Shown: positions 10,778-23,400 of the stretch, in pieces
Layout: the number at the start of each line of letters is the position of its first letter
How positions within the stretch are numbered: position 1 is the stretch's first letter
NCBI RefSeq assembly: GCF_000687475.1
Contig: NC_057318.1
Span: 6,014,001 to 6,078,000 of the forward strand
Direction of reading: 5' to 3'
Source of the DNA: Ustilaginoidea virens
Lineage: Eukaryota; Ascomycota; Sordariomycetes; Hypocreales; Clavicipitaceae
Length of the DNA: 64,000 bases
Translations under genes and position numbers: made by a program
The notes under the pieces: generated by a model
The model's database searches: none
What the model saw: the letters and a program-made list of their open reading frames with translations, nothing else
What the model was told of the DNA's origin: nothing

Positions 10778-11384
10778 AGCTCTGCCTGTTTTCACGTAGT
10801 GGCTAACCCTTCTTTCCAACTGCGTAGAATATGTCGCCCCGAACTTCTTCGCCTTATTTCCGCAACGCGAGGAAGCCAAAACTACAGAGGCTAAAACAAG
10901 GCGCAATCTGAAATTTGATAGGTAACAGACGTTACTCGTTCCGGAGATGGCGATGGAATATCAAGCTTCAAAGCTGATTTGCGGACCAAGCACATGTTCC
11001 TGGCCAGCTTTTCGGCACCGCCAATGGGCGTTGTGCAAGACGATAGCATTAGGCATAATATCGGTGTTGAGACAAATATAGGTCCGATGTTACTGTGACC
11101 ACGCAACATCAAGTAGACTCAATAATTGATTGAGGAAAACGCAGTGACACCATGCCTTTGAATAAGTCGCGACTGGCCGATGTTCCAGTCTCGCGGGGCT
11201 TGAAGCCAATCATGTAATGAGCAAATATCTGCTTGAAACGCTCATTCATCAAAGGCAAACAGTCGATTGCATTGCATGAATCAGCCATCGCGGCCCGCGG
11301 CCCGCAAGCGTTACAAGACCAATTATGATGTAAGCTGAGACTATGTCGGACCGTTGGACCTACGCAGCAATGAGTAGCACTGCT
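10778..11384. other. convergent 3' intergenic region, no gene seen
   Basis: About 600 bp between the RRP40 stop and the zinc-finger gene stop. Short frames have no family features. It probably holds the two 3' UTRs. Confidence 0.6.
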
Positions 11385-13270
11385 TCAAATGCCACCCATT
11401 TCATGGTCCACTTCTATAGGCTCTGGGAGGTTTTGATGGTCCATGTTGTGGATCTTCGTCATATGACGCTTCCAATTGTCTTTTCGAGGAAACGCTTTCC
11501 CTCCAGACTTTGAGTAATCGCAACCGGCAACGGCACAGTGGAATTTTTTCTTCTTTTCGTGACGATCATTTATGTGCCGTTGTAAGTGAGTCTTCGTTCC
11601 AAATCCCTTATCACAATTCGAATAGGGACATTTGTGATCTTTGCTATGATAACGTTGGTGGTGGCTACCTCTCGGATCAGTTTCAGGCAGACGTAATTGG
11701 TGGGGAGGTTACATGACAATTACTTGAGTTTGTGCGGTTGGTCGAAAATTTGACTGCAGCCAGGCTCGTCACATCGAAGTAGCCCGTTTTTGGGAGATCC
11801 AAGGCGCGGCTGTGGTGAGGTGCTATATCGAAAATCGGAGCTGTTCATCGAAACAGGAGAAGGGCTATCAAATTGAGTTGATGGCGTATTGTCTGTCGAC
11901 GCTCCCGTTGAATGGGGCCCTGGGATCGGAGTCGAATGGTCCGAAGGATAATTAGGACGTTGACTCTTGTCCAGAATTGTTGGGGGACTTAGGTGATGGT
12001 GGCTATGTGATTCAGCGATTGGCACAGCTTCTTCTCCCCGCTCCTGCAGTCCCCGAAGTGTTTCCCGATTCGTCGGCGTTGGTGATAAAGCAGTCTGAAC
12101 CACTTCAGCAGGAGGCAGCTCACTAACGGTTGGAGACGGGGTAAAAGTTACCGATCCTCCCTGTTCCGCTGGCTCACTTGATGACGACCTGTAAGAGGTC
12201 GATAATAGTTGGTGTTCGGTTCTAAACCACATCTCCGACTCAGTGGAGGCAGGCATGATGTCCATCGGATTCACAGTTCCAGGGGCTGGATTTGATGGTG
12301 GTGAGGGAGACGCTTTGAATGGTCTTCCAGTTCGGGGGGGTGACTGTGGCAAAGTTGTCACGGCTCGTTCACGGTCAGAGGCAGATATACTTCTCGCCAC
12401 GCCTGACGTTGGCAAATAATTTGCCTGGGATGGTGCTGATACTGAGGTCGTCTTTGGTGAGAAATCGGTAGGAGAGTCCACCGCGTGTCCTGTACTAATG
12501 ATTCGACCAAGCTCAGTTCCAGAAGCAGCTCGTGGTAAGGCAGTCCTGTCCTCCCTCAACAACTCGGGTGCAAGAGAGTGATCGTGACCGCTTTGGCGGC
12601 GAAACATGTGCTTGAGACTGTATTTAAAAGAGCTTCCCTGTGCTAAGGTCCGTTGAGACTGGACAGTCTCTGGCGTCGTCACCATGCCAAACGCTTCTGA
12701 CGGTATAGAGGTACTGTAATAATCGGCACTCGTTCCCTTGAGAACGCCGGGATTCTCATCAGGCATTGAATCCGGCATATAATATGGAAATGGTGTCAAC
12801 TCCGTCTGGGTACTGTCGTAGGAGATGGGTACACTGGAGAAGGCATTTGCGTCTTGTCTGGGTACCTCCTCTATCTGTGCAGATAACTGTCTTGACGACC
12901 CATCAATTGCGTCAGGCTGCATCACATGGCCATCACGAGGTGGCCAACTGAGTTGTTTGGCTTGAACATCCCCCAAGCCTCCGCGAGATAATTGCCCATC
13001 TTGCTTGAAAGAGTCCGCCGACGACAGGCGACGATGAGAGTTCGGATCGATAACAGACGTGCCACAAGGCTGTGCATAGACGCCAGCTTCGGCATCGAAA
13101 GAAGGATATGCACTTCGCCTTCGTCGTTTGATTTCATGTATTATCACAGGGTAAAGACAAAACGTTAGAAGGGCTGCAGCAAAGACTGCGCCAACGACGG
13201 TTCCCGCTATGGCTCCATCACTCAGCTCCCTCCTTAGGACAGCTCCCCTGGGTTCAAGAACGATGGTCAT
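11385..13270 (-). CDS. putative membrane-anchored C2H2 zinc-finger protein
   Basis: Two exons read leftward, 13270-11724 and 11664-11385, give 608 residues. The 59-nt intron (11723-11665, GTAATT...TAG) splits the first zinc finger. Residues 19-44 form one strong hydrophobic segment (GAIAGTVVGAVFAAALLTFC and on), followed at once by KRRRR, so a single-pass type III-like anchor with a cytosolic C-terminus is predicted. The middle (about 60-495) is Ser/Pro/Thr-rich and probably disordered. The C-terminus has three C2H2 fingers: CDEPGC at 500-505 with its histidines encoded in exon 2, then CPYSNC, then CAVAGC with a KRHMTKIH end. C2H2 fingers of this type bind DNA in fungal transcription factors, so a membrane-held factor released by proteolysis is a reasonable inference. 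I cannot name the gene. Confidence 0.85.
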
Positions 13271-14359
13271 GGCATTTTCTTGGATGAACGCGATTGAATG
13301 GGTAAGGTCCTGTCGGAAGCATCAGCGAGGGCCCTGAAAAGCTACTGTGATTTGAGCAGGCTCGCCGGATTGATATCGTCGCTCATGACCCTCAATATCT
13401 AACATTCCATATGGGGTCAACAACCAGGTCCGTCCACGACAAGTCAATTGGGGCTGGGAGGCCGCCCATGAAGAGTAGTTGGAAAAGAACAAGGAAGGTT
13501 CTGCAGCTTCGCAGCACGCAGTCCGCAGCAAATAAAACAGGGCTGTTGATGTATCGAATGTTTGCTAGTAATCCATGATGGTATGTATGTGCCAATGTCG
13601 GGCCGGCTATTAAAGAAGAAGAGGACTGGAAGCAAAAAGGCGGCGTCAGGTACCTGTTAACTTGAGACATGAGGCCTGCTCTACGGAGTAGGCCGTGGGG
13701 CAAATTGCTGGGACCCACACCGTCCCGCGAGAGGAAGTCAAGCTAAACCAACGGATTGATAGTTGTCTGCTCGAAGGGCTGTCCGCAATCAACCGAAACG
13801 GGCGAGTTTGGAGAGCGATGGAAGCTTTACGTAAATGCATAAGCGAAGGGGGGGGAAGAAGAAAGAAAGAAGATCACTATGGAGGTGCAGTCTTGTCAAA
13901 GCATAAAGTAACAAGCTCGAGAGAGGATAAGCCTCCCTCAGAGGTCCTTGATGCCTGCCACTGCCACGCCACTGCCACACCACTGCCACACCGCCACTGC
14001 AGTAACGGAGTAAAGTGCCTGTATGGTATGGTAAAAAATCCGACGGTGCATTTACATCAAACTAACCTATTGCTAGCCATTGCGATGAACCAGGCCCGAC
14101 TGCTTGTAGTTTTATGACATTCTCCATCATTAAGTCATTCCCACGCGAAGCGCACCAGACACGTCCTAGTCCATGTAGTTAATATTCCCACAAGCTCGCA
14201 GATAATCTTCTCCAATCCTCCTCGCCAAGTACTTTCGTATTTTACTCAGACTAGCCATCAGGTTAGCGGCTTGTTAAATGCATTTTCTCTGGCCAGAAAA
14301 CGGCGTACTTGCTCACCTTCTATGATGAGATAGGCCGGAGTCGGAGTTTCCAGCATCAC
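13271..14359. promoter_or_regulatory. upstream region of the zinc-finger gene and 3' region of the RID-like gene
   Basis: About 1.09 kb with no supported gene. The overlapping short frames at 13322-13840 and 13695-14117 lack domains. It should hold the zinc-finger gene promoter and the RID-like 3' UTR. A short CCACTGCCAC tandem array is listed separately. Confidence 0.5.
13954..14000. repeat. CCACTGCCAC short tandem array
   Basis: Four to five imperfect units of about 10-14 bp built on CCACTGCCAC, ending in CACTGCAG. It sits about 690 bp upstream of the zinc-finger start codon. Confidence 0.7.
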
Positions 14360-16156
14360 TTATTCTATCGTCATCGTCTCTGTCCTTAGCGGCTGGTATG
14401 CTGCCACACGATCCTGCCGCAAAAGACACCGCTCGAGGTGTTTGTATAAGATCTTGACAGTGTTAGGGGGGAATGCATTTCCAATGTGCCGTTTCACAGT
14501 TCCTTTGGTGCCTCGAAATACGTGAGAAATCGGGAAGCCTTGCAGACAAGCGTATTCTCGAAGTGTGTATTCACGCGACCCATCAGGGTAGTAGAAATCG
14601 TTGCCACCTGTACATATTGTCCCGACCTGTGCGTCAAAACTCAGGGGTGTGCGCCTCGGATGAAATCGTTTTGTAGACGAAAGGTCATGTAATTCATCTC
14701 CGTGTTGTATTTTCTCGAGAGCCTTTCGGATAGTAGTGTAAGGAATCAACCCATCATGCAAATTATTATTATTCGAATGGGTCGCGGACGGAAATAGTGG
14801 CAATCTCTCTCCAGGTCCGGCAGCTATTATGATAAGACGCTTGCGGCTTTGCACCGAGCCCCAAAGTCGCAAATCTACGACTTTCCATCGCACAGAAAAT
14901 CCAAAGCTTGTCAGATCACCGATAAGTGAGTTGAGGTATTCTCGATGACGTCTAAAAGTTAAGCCAAAAGTCTGTTCTACTGTCACAAGCCTTGGTCGAA
15001 GGTTGTTTATAAGTGCAGAACAACATGTAAGCGCATCTATATTTTGTTCGTCTGACTGCGAGGGTCTGGTATGTGCTGGCGAGAAGTACTGGCAAGGAGG
15101 GGACAGATGAAGCACATCGATTCGACTATAACTGCTTTCATCAGCCCGCTGAATAAATTCATCTATTGGCATTCTGTGAAGCTTCGCTTTGGGAAAGTTG
15201 GCAGCATAAGTTTCCCACGCAGTAGGGTCTTTATCCACTGCACGTGCCACCTTAAAGCCCGCATTCTGGGCCCCTCTCGAGACACCTCCTGCGCCGGAGA
15301 AGGCGTCAAAAAGGGTGTATTTTTGACGCGGGCCTCGGAATATCTCGTGCAACTCATCTATATTCTCGAGATCAAAGTTGACGTTTTCGGCACGAGAAAG
15401 GCGGGTCGAGTTCCAAGATCCCCCTCGATGGTACTCGCCTCGCCATTTCTTGCGAAGGCCCAGCTCTGAAACGAGATGACGTTCTCTCACGTCTTCTGAG
15501 CATATTCTTTCTATCGATTCTTCGTCAATATCGAGGTCTCGGCGGCTTTCGCGAAAAGTCCTTGTCCACTTCCATCGACAAACAATGAAATCCGTGGCCT
15601 GTCCGCCTGTAGAGCCGTTCGTAATCGAAGCACTCTCAACAGAATGCTGAGGATAAATAGCATTCGTGAAAAAGATATTTCGTTTCCTAACCACTGAGCT
15701 TTCTTTCACGTCAACCAAAAGTGGAAAGTCGTCGGCAATTGGGCTGTTTTGCTTCCGAAAATCAAATATCATGCACACTTCATTGCGCTTTTTAGGTAGA
15801 AGACCTTTCATACTTCGCGTTCTTAGGAAAGGGATTCCTCTAAATGTGCGACCTTGGGTTGTTCTGCGTGATATATCCTTAACCTGTATAAACTCGATGG
15901 GAAAGTGGTCGATAAACGAGTTGCGGACCTCGAGCAAGTCGCCAACGTGGACATCGTCCGCAATTAAGTCGGCGCTATTCGTACGTCGGCGGTCAAGAAA
16001 AGAATCGGCTTCAGTAGTTAAGTCAACTACAACACGTTGTTCCCCAGTGCGCGAACTTGGATTGCTGCTATCAATTTGGAGGGTGCAGGAGCTGGCCCTG
16101 CTACTGAAACTGGACCTTTCTCCTCCCATTCTAGTTTCAGGAGTCTCGGAGAGCAT
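14360..16156 (-). CDS. RID/Masc1-like cytosine-5 DNA methyltransferase homologue
   Basis: Single 598-residue frame. RID (Neurospora) is required for repeat-induced point mutation and Masc1 (Ascobolus) for methylation induced premeiotically; both act on repeated DNA in the sexual phase. An N-terminal BAH-like region lies at about residues 65-135 (VHVGDLLEVRNSF to a CMIFDFR end). The catalytic domain fills about 280-590: motif I DAFSGAGGVSRGAQ, motif IV LSPPCQYFS with the catalytic Cys near 353, motif VI as EQT rather than the usual ENV (about 395), motif VIII QSRKRLIII (about 437) and motif X GNAFPP (about 562). To my recollection EQT is typical of the RID/Masc1 class. It is shorter than Neurospora RID (845 residues) but has all the core motifs. 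The upstream DNA is CT-rich on the coding strand. Orthology to rid is probable, not proven. Confidence 0.88.
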   Translation of the reverse strand: MLSETPETRMGGERSSFSSRASSCTLQIDSSNPSSRTGEQRVVVDLTTEADSFLDRRRTNSADLIADDVHVGDLLEVRNSFIDHFPIEFIQVKDISRRTTQGRTFRGIPFLRTRSMKGLLPKKRNEVCMIFDFRKQNSPIADDFPLLVDVKESSVVRKRNIFFTNAIYPQHSVESASITNGSTGGQATDFIVCRWKWTRTFRESRRDLDIDEESIERICSEDVRERHLVSELGLRKKWRGEYHRGGSWNSTRLSRAENVNFDLENIDELHEIFRGPRQKYTLFDAFSGAGGVSRGAQNAGFKVARAVDKDPTAWETYAANFPKAKLHRMPIDEFIQRADESSYSRIDVLHLSPPCQYFSPAHTRPSQSDEQNIDALTCCSALINNLRPRLVTVEQTFGLTFRRHREYLNSLIGDLTSFGFSVRWKVVDLRLWGSVQSRKRLIIIAAGPGERLPLFPSATHSNNNNLHDGLIPYTTIRKALEKIQHGDELHDLSSTKRFHPRRTPLSFDAQVGTICTGGNDFYYPDGSREYTLREYACLQGFPISHVFRGTKGTVKRHIGNAFPPNTVKILYKHLERCLLRQDRVAAYQPLRTETMTIE

Positions 16157-17472
16157 AGCTGAGGAAGAAATTGGAAACAGGCTTTCGAAAATTAGAAAAA
16201 GAAACGATGGAAGTAGAGAGAAAGAGAGAGATATTTTATGAGTTGGGTAAGGAAAGATGAAGATAATGTTTGCAGCTTAAGAGAAAGCTTGAGGTGTTGT
16301 TCCGATGAGACGAATCTTCTCTAGGGCATTTCACCTTCTCATGGTGTGCCAATTCATAAGGATAATCTCTTTGCCGTTGACGAGGGCTACCGGGTATGAC
16401 TGAGTCCAAGCTGCAAAACTCAAATAGCCATCACTTTGGACTTGCCTTTGCGAGGGCTCATCTAAGGCATAGAAAGTCAAGGTCAAATATCAGGGTATCA
16501 CGGTAGGACCTCTATAATGCTTGTGTTGAGCCTTGACATGTTAATAACAGCGAAATTACTCCAGAGATGCTGGCTGCACCATTTTCTTTAAATCGCAAGG
16601 TCAGTCATTGCTAAAGTAAGTCGGTATTCGTAATATATCGGTGAAATATTAAGCTCTACCTCTTGTCCCGTCTCAATCCCGTCACACTTATCTCCGTCTT
16701 AGCTGTACAAGGGATGCAGGGGGCAAAATAAGATGATTTAGCGTAAAGGCCAAAGAAATCTGAGATGAAAGTCATATTGAAGTGATGCGTTCTAAGCGCG
16801 TGTAAAAGCATTTAGACTCGGCAGTCAGCTGCGCTAATAACGGTTAGAGATTTAAGAGTGAGCTGGCCTTGTCTGATGTGATAAGGGAGGTTATTAACTC
16901 TAAGTGCACGGGTATTACCAGTCAGGTTCTCTATACTCCGTAGTGAGACAAAAGTGACCAGTTACTCACCTGTACCTAGGCACCGACCGACTTGACCCAC
17001 AATCAGCTCCATACCACTTTAACCTCCGCGACTCAACGCGACGGACACGCTACATAATAAATCTGCCGCAACCAGTTGCTGACCCTTTCTTTATTAAATT
17101 GACGTTTCGACGGGTCGTTGCTCATCCGAAATCCACCGACTGCATCACCAGCAGAGCAGCTTCGAGGCACCGGCCATCGAGACTGCTATTAGCCTGAAGA
17201 TTCTGGCTACCATCGCTCGCTTACACCTCTTATTTTCCTCACCATCGTGGACCAATAATCTACTTCCAGGTGCATTCCCGACTTATTAGCCCCGGCCGAC
17301 CAACCATCGGTCCCTTGTCTCTTCAGCTGCATAGCGCTTTCGGTCCCTTGAACGGGAGCAACACTTTCCGGCCTTGGTCCACGCGTACATAGCTTGTTGA
17401 AGAGCTCAAGCTCCGTTACTGGTTACGAGAGGGCTTGGTTGTGGAAATGGGCCTGATGACCCTGAAGCCATT
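16157..17472. promoter_or_regulatory. divergent region between the RID-like gene and SEN1
   Basis: 1,316 bp with no coding frame of note. Next to the RID-like start, 16190-16235 is GA-rich, so CT-rich on the RID strand, like a fungal 5' UTR. The right third (about 17000-17470) is balanced in composition and probably holds the SEN1 promoter and leader. No specific operator is recognised. Confidence 0.5.
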
Positions 17473-20400
17473 ATGTCGGAACTTAATGAGGTGCTCGCCA
17501 AGTGGTTTGAGGAATTGCAGAACCTTCCAAAAGAATGCCACCTACTCTGTCCGAAGACTGATGAGGAAGACTTCGAAGACTACAAAACGCTCGATGACCC
17601 CGAGTCAAAGATTTCTGTCGAGGAGAAGAAGCAAAGAATCGAAGATGGCAACCGTCGCATCGAGATAACATACTGGAATAGCCTGATATTCGGCTTTGAT
17701 AAAACCGATGCCGGGAAATGGCTAGAAGAATTCAAAGAGAAAATCGAGCAGACGCTCAGGACATGCTCAGACTGTGTCCTCAACTGGCACATGAAGCGGC
17801 CAGTCTACCTCCGAAAATTTTCCGAGTAAGCTCTTTGATGACACCTCGTTTTGACTGGCGAGGATCTAAGAAAGTATAGGAAGTGGAACGAAGAAGTCAT
17901 TCTTCACATAAAAGAAATGCTTGACCGCATCGATATTGGCCGAATTGATCATAATCTTACCTGGGCAAAGAACTACATTGGGAAGATTGAAAGCAGCGGG
18001 GCCGTATTCAAGAAAAGCCAACTCGGAGACAATCTTTCAACAGTCTTAATTGCGATCTATGAAGCGTTGTGCTGCATGCCGTATATGGCAGACCCAGATC
18101 AGCGAGCAGTCTTCCAATACGTCTTCATGCGGCTGCAGGGTAAAAATTATCTGAAACTTGGGAATAAAGATCCATTACCTGGGATGACCTTTTTCCTATT
18201 TGATCAAAAAAATGACGATCGTCGAAAATGGGCTCATGAAAACTGGAAAGGCATCAGTGCCAAATCGATAACGGAAGAACAGTTTGAATGGGCCGTGAGC
18301 AATGGGTTGATCAGTGCAATAGACGACATTGTTCGAAAAGACGCCGCTCAGCCCTCAACGGAGATATACCTAGAAATCGAACATTTCTGGGAGGGTTTCG
18401 AAACCATCCTTGCGAAACTGCCAGAGACTCTCATCTTGAGCCACCTCAGAAGCCTGGAGGTACGACCAGGTAGTCCAAGCATCTACGACCTTCTCTTTCG
18501 CCACATACAAAACTGCCTCTCGGAAGGCGTACTGGTTGTGACGATTCGAGTCCTAAAAAGTTTTCTGCAGGAGTCGGCGAAGGCATTCTGGGACGTTATT
18601 GGCGACGCTCGACCAAACGTAATTCCCGATTTGGTCTTCGTGAGCCCAGTGTACAAGACTCTCCTCCGTCAATCCCTCGAGGATTGCTGGAATGGCTTCA
18701 ATCTGGAAGAAGATGTTGTTCCGTTCCCCACTTCCTGGATACAGCCTTGGCTCATGTCGTTGAGTCGAGATCGTAGGTATGACGCCTGTGAGGTTCTCAT
18801 ACAAACCTTGTTTGAGCGCCTGGCCAAAGATCCATACATCGGCGAGCCGGGCCATGCCGCATGCATTCGCGCCGGCTTTGATGCCATGATATTCACCATG
18901 AGATCCTTTCTGGATCCAAATACGCAGATAGCAACCGGGACCGCTCATCTATCCGCAAGTGCAGCCTTCAATCTGGTGGTTGCAAACAAGGATCTCATCC
19001 TGAAGAGCCTGAAACAGCCCCAGGAATCCAAGGAAGGGTGGACTACATTCAAAGTTTCCGATGCCTCAAGATCAGTCCTCCAGACAGCCATGAGACTCGA
19101 CATGAAGATGTTGGCAGAAGATTTCCAAGCCATTCACAATAGCAGAACGTTACAACTAACAGTAACTCGAAAGTCCCAAATGCTCTGGGAAGCTATTTCC
19201 GAGATGCTGCAATCTTGCGACGATCAAATACCCCTCGTAAAGGATACCTTGGTAAGTATAGCGCCGCTGATCTCAGTGGAAGAGATACGACCGCAAAAAG
19301 TCGCTAGCGAATTGGATGAATCTAGTCAAGGGTTCAACGCATCTCTGGGCGCCACGGCAGAAGTATTGACAAGAATCTTGACCCGTATCTCTGAAGTAGA
19401 TGCAACAGACTTGAACACAATATTTACAGACCGTCTGCCAATCCAGGTCATCGTCGGATTATCAGTTCACGGTAACTCTGGGCTGGCTGATGGAGCAGCA
19501 GAAATCCTAAAGAATTGGACAGGGGAGTTGTCAAGAAGTGATGCGATAGAGCACATGTCGAAACTGCATCCAGAGCAAACTTTGTCATCCATAGTCTGGA
19601 CTTTGGACATCGTTTTGAAACCGCCATTCCCCTGGGGTCCTATACGACCACTCCTGAACATGTGTAGGGATGTTATGCAAGGTTTGTCAGACGACACATC
19701 TGGAGTTCTGAGAACCAAGACATTGGATTCCAAATCTGCGGCGATAGTGCGCCGCTGGTGGCATGAGCAATGGCGTTTCGTATCCAAGTCCTGCCGAAAC
19801 ATTGAGGCATGGTCGTTTTGCATTTCGAATAGTATCATGACCGAGTTCTGCCGTGAAATCATGGAATTGGCGGAAGCGCTGATTGCTCAAGATGGTTTGC
19901 TTACCTCTGCCACCGCTCTCGGCAAAAGCGAACACGAAGTTATGCCCATCATTCTGGGTCCCGCCAAGGAGAACTTTCGAGGTATGGAAAATATGATTCG
20001 ACTCAAAGACAGGTGGCTAGTCGACGTCACTGTCCGAGTTCTCTGCAAGATTTTGACGCGGCTCCGGGAAAATAAACTGGAAATCAACGCTGCTTCTCGA
20101 AAACTTATTACGGAGGCTTGCATTCCTACAACGACGCCAGGGAAATACATTCGTTTGACCAATTTGAACGATCAACAGCGAGCCGAGTTGCTGCAGGCAC
20201 TTGGTCATGATGAAGAGATTCAAATCGTCCAACTCGGTATCTCGTCAGATGCTCCCGAGACGAGCTCTTTCTCGAGCAAGATCACTGCCAAGAAACAAAG
20301 TAGACTGGACGCTTGGTCGAAGTCTGCACCACCGGGTAGTGTGACAACTGAACCTGCTCATGTTAAAAGAACGAATCGAGATGATGTTCTGGAATTAAGT

Positions 20401-23400
20401 CGATCTGCAGACAGCCCCATCCTAAAACAACTCGCAGCCCAAAAAGCCATGGCACAAGGCAAGAAGCCTGACCAGAAAGCAATATCGGCAATCAAAGAGA
20501 GCAGGCAACGAGAAAAGGTTGAAAAGGCCAAGAGAGATGCTGAAGCTATTGCAAGAGCCAAGAGAATTCGGGGCGAAACAGTACCTGGCGAAGGGTCTGG
20601 TATTCATAGTCTTGGAGTGACCGGCAAAGACCATACCAGGAGTGAAATCATGGTCAACAGCTCTGATGATGATTCTGACGAAGATGAAGAGTCTGATGAC
20701 GATGGGGAACTTGCTCTTCTAACCACTGGTGGCCAGAAGGACTTGGATGAACAAGAGAGGCGACGTCAAGAAGTTTTGCGGGACAGAGTTCGCCGGCCAG
20801 TCAAGAAGATTCGACAACAACGAACTGTAAAAGAAATGAGAGCTCGTTTAATCCCTCCGATGGACAGACTTCATAACACGATCCTATCGTGGGACATTTT
20901 CCACCAGGGCAATGATCCGCCTAATGGGCCAGCAGCCTCGGAGGTCGCTACCAAGTACCCCGACCCTCGATCATACCAGGCCACCTTTTTCCCCTTGTTG
21001 GCGTCGGAAGCATGGCGATCCTTTGTGACAGCCAAGGATGAGATAACATCCCAATCTTTTGGCATGAAGATAGCCAGTCGTGCAAGTGTGGATAGCTATC
21101 TGGAAGTTGCGTTCACACTTCCCGCTATGCAGAATAGAGAGAGGGGAGGAGTCTCTGAAGGCGATATCTTGCTGGTGTCTGAGGCTGAGAACCCGCTAAA
21201 CAGTCCAGATTCGAAGCATTGTCTTGCCCGGGTGCATCGAACCACCCACAAAAAGGATATGGTTGAAATTACGTTTCGTGTCGCGTCGCGCAACAACCCG
21301 CTTTCGTCCGTGCTATCGCCAGGTGCCAATGCAAACGCAATCAAAGTTACGAATATGACGACGATTGAAAGAGAATACGCTGCGTTGGAGAGCCTTCAGT
21401 ACTACGATCTGATGGATGAGATTTTGAAAGCAGAGCCTTCGCCAATCATTCGCTATGGGGACGAAAGAGTGACAAACATAATGCAGAACTGGGCTCTCAA
21501 TCGTGGTCAAGCTTTGGCTGTGCTTGGAGCTCACGAAAACGATGGATTCACACTTATACAAGGGTATGCCACACTCGGAGAGCAAAACTTGATGACATTG
21601 CTGACTGCTATGTAGACCACCTGGAACTGGCAAGACAAAGACCATTACTGCCATGGTTGGTTCCCTCTTGTCAGAGCAGCTCTCGCAAGCCGCGACCGGC
21701 TTGAACGTAGGTGCTCTCCTGCGACCTCTAGCAGCACCGAGACCCTTGACGGCATCACGCTCTAAGAAACTTCTCGTCTGCGCCCCAAGTAACGCAGCTG
21801 TTGACGAACTTGTCCTCCGTCTCAAGAGTGGCGTAAGGACTACTGGTGGGAAGACCAAGCCCATCAATGTCCTTCGCCTCGGGAGAAGCGATGCCATCAG
21901 CGCTGCAGTAAAGGATGTTTCGCTCGATGAGCTAGTCCGCGCTCGATTGGAAGGTGATGACACGAAGGATAAGGCCAAGGCTGAACGAGAAAAACTCCAC
22001 GAAGACGCAGCCAAGATTAAAGGGGAGCTCTCGGCAATTCGGCAGCGTCTTGACGAGGCTCGGGCCCAAGATGATGTCACCGGGCAGAGTACCTTTTCCA
22101 GAAAGTTTGACGAACTCAAGCGACAGCAAATGCAAATAGGTAAACGGATCGATGCCAACAAGGACAGTGGAAACTCGCTCGCCCGAGAGATGGAAATGCG
22201 GAGACGCCAGGTTCAACAGGAGATTCTCAATTCGGCCCATGTCATCTGCTCGACGCTCAGTGGCAGCGGACATGAAATGTTCCGCAACCTGGACGTCGAG
22301 TTTGAGACGGTCATTATCGACGAAGCCGCACAATGTGTTGAGCTGAGTGCATTGATTCCATTAAAGTACGGTTGCTGCAAATGTATACTCGTTGGTGATC
22401 CCAAACAGCTCCCTCCCACAGTACTGTCTCAGTCGGCTGCAAGGTTCGGCTACGACCAGAGTCTGTTCGTGCGCATGCAGCAAAACCACCCCAAATCCGT
22501 CCACCTGCTCGACATGCAGTACCGAATGCATCCTGAAATCAGCAAGTTTCCTAGCACGGAATTTTACGAAGGTCAGCTTCAGGACGGGCAGGACATGCTG
22601 CAACTCCGAGAGCAACCATGGCATCAAAGTGCTCTTCTTGGCCCCTACCGTTTCTTTGACGTGGAAGGTATGCAAACCAAAGGCCGAAAAGGCCAGTCGC
22701 TGGTCAACACCAGAGAACTGGATGTGGCCTTGGAAATGTACGACCGCTTCAGCAGGGAATATAAACAGTGCGATCTGACAGGAAAGATTGGCATTATCAC
22801 TCCTTACAAAGCACAGCTGTTTGAGCTCCGAAATCGCTTCCAAGGACGGTACGGCGAACGTATTACGGACATTATCGAGTTCAACACCACGGATGCCTTC
22901 CAGGGTCGAGAATGTGAGATCATCATCTTTTCCTGCGTGAGAGCCAGTTCAACCGGTGGCATTGGTTTCATGACGGACATTCGACGTATGAACGTCGGTC
23001 TCACGCGTGCCAAGTCGTCACTCTGGATCCTGGGGGATTCGAGAGCACTCGTTCAGGGCGAGTTTTGGAAGAAGCTGATTGAAGATGCCAAGCTCCGAGA
23101 CCGGTACACAAAGGGGGATATCCTGGGCATGTTCAGGAAGCCACTTGAGCGAGCGAACCCACTATCCTCCAAGCCCGCCATTATTGAGTCCCCTAGAGAC
23201 GTCGATATGATAGACGCGGCATTGGCAGGCGACTCTGGAGCTGATGCACAGGGTTGGAAATCGGATGCGTCTGGACCCAGCAATACCACACCGCCTTGCT
23301 CTGCACCAGCCGAAAGTAGTAGTACGCCTTGGAACAATGCTGACGGCGGCTCAGCCAACATTGTTCCCCGGGAAGGCGGTGTCCCCGTTATACATACTTC

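Noticed and set aside
21313..22161. 282-codon minus-strand frame inside SEN1
   Set aside because: It lies antisense to the conserved helicase core across an intron, is Ser/Leu-rich as expected of a codon shadow, and has no family features.
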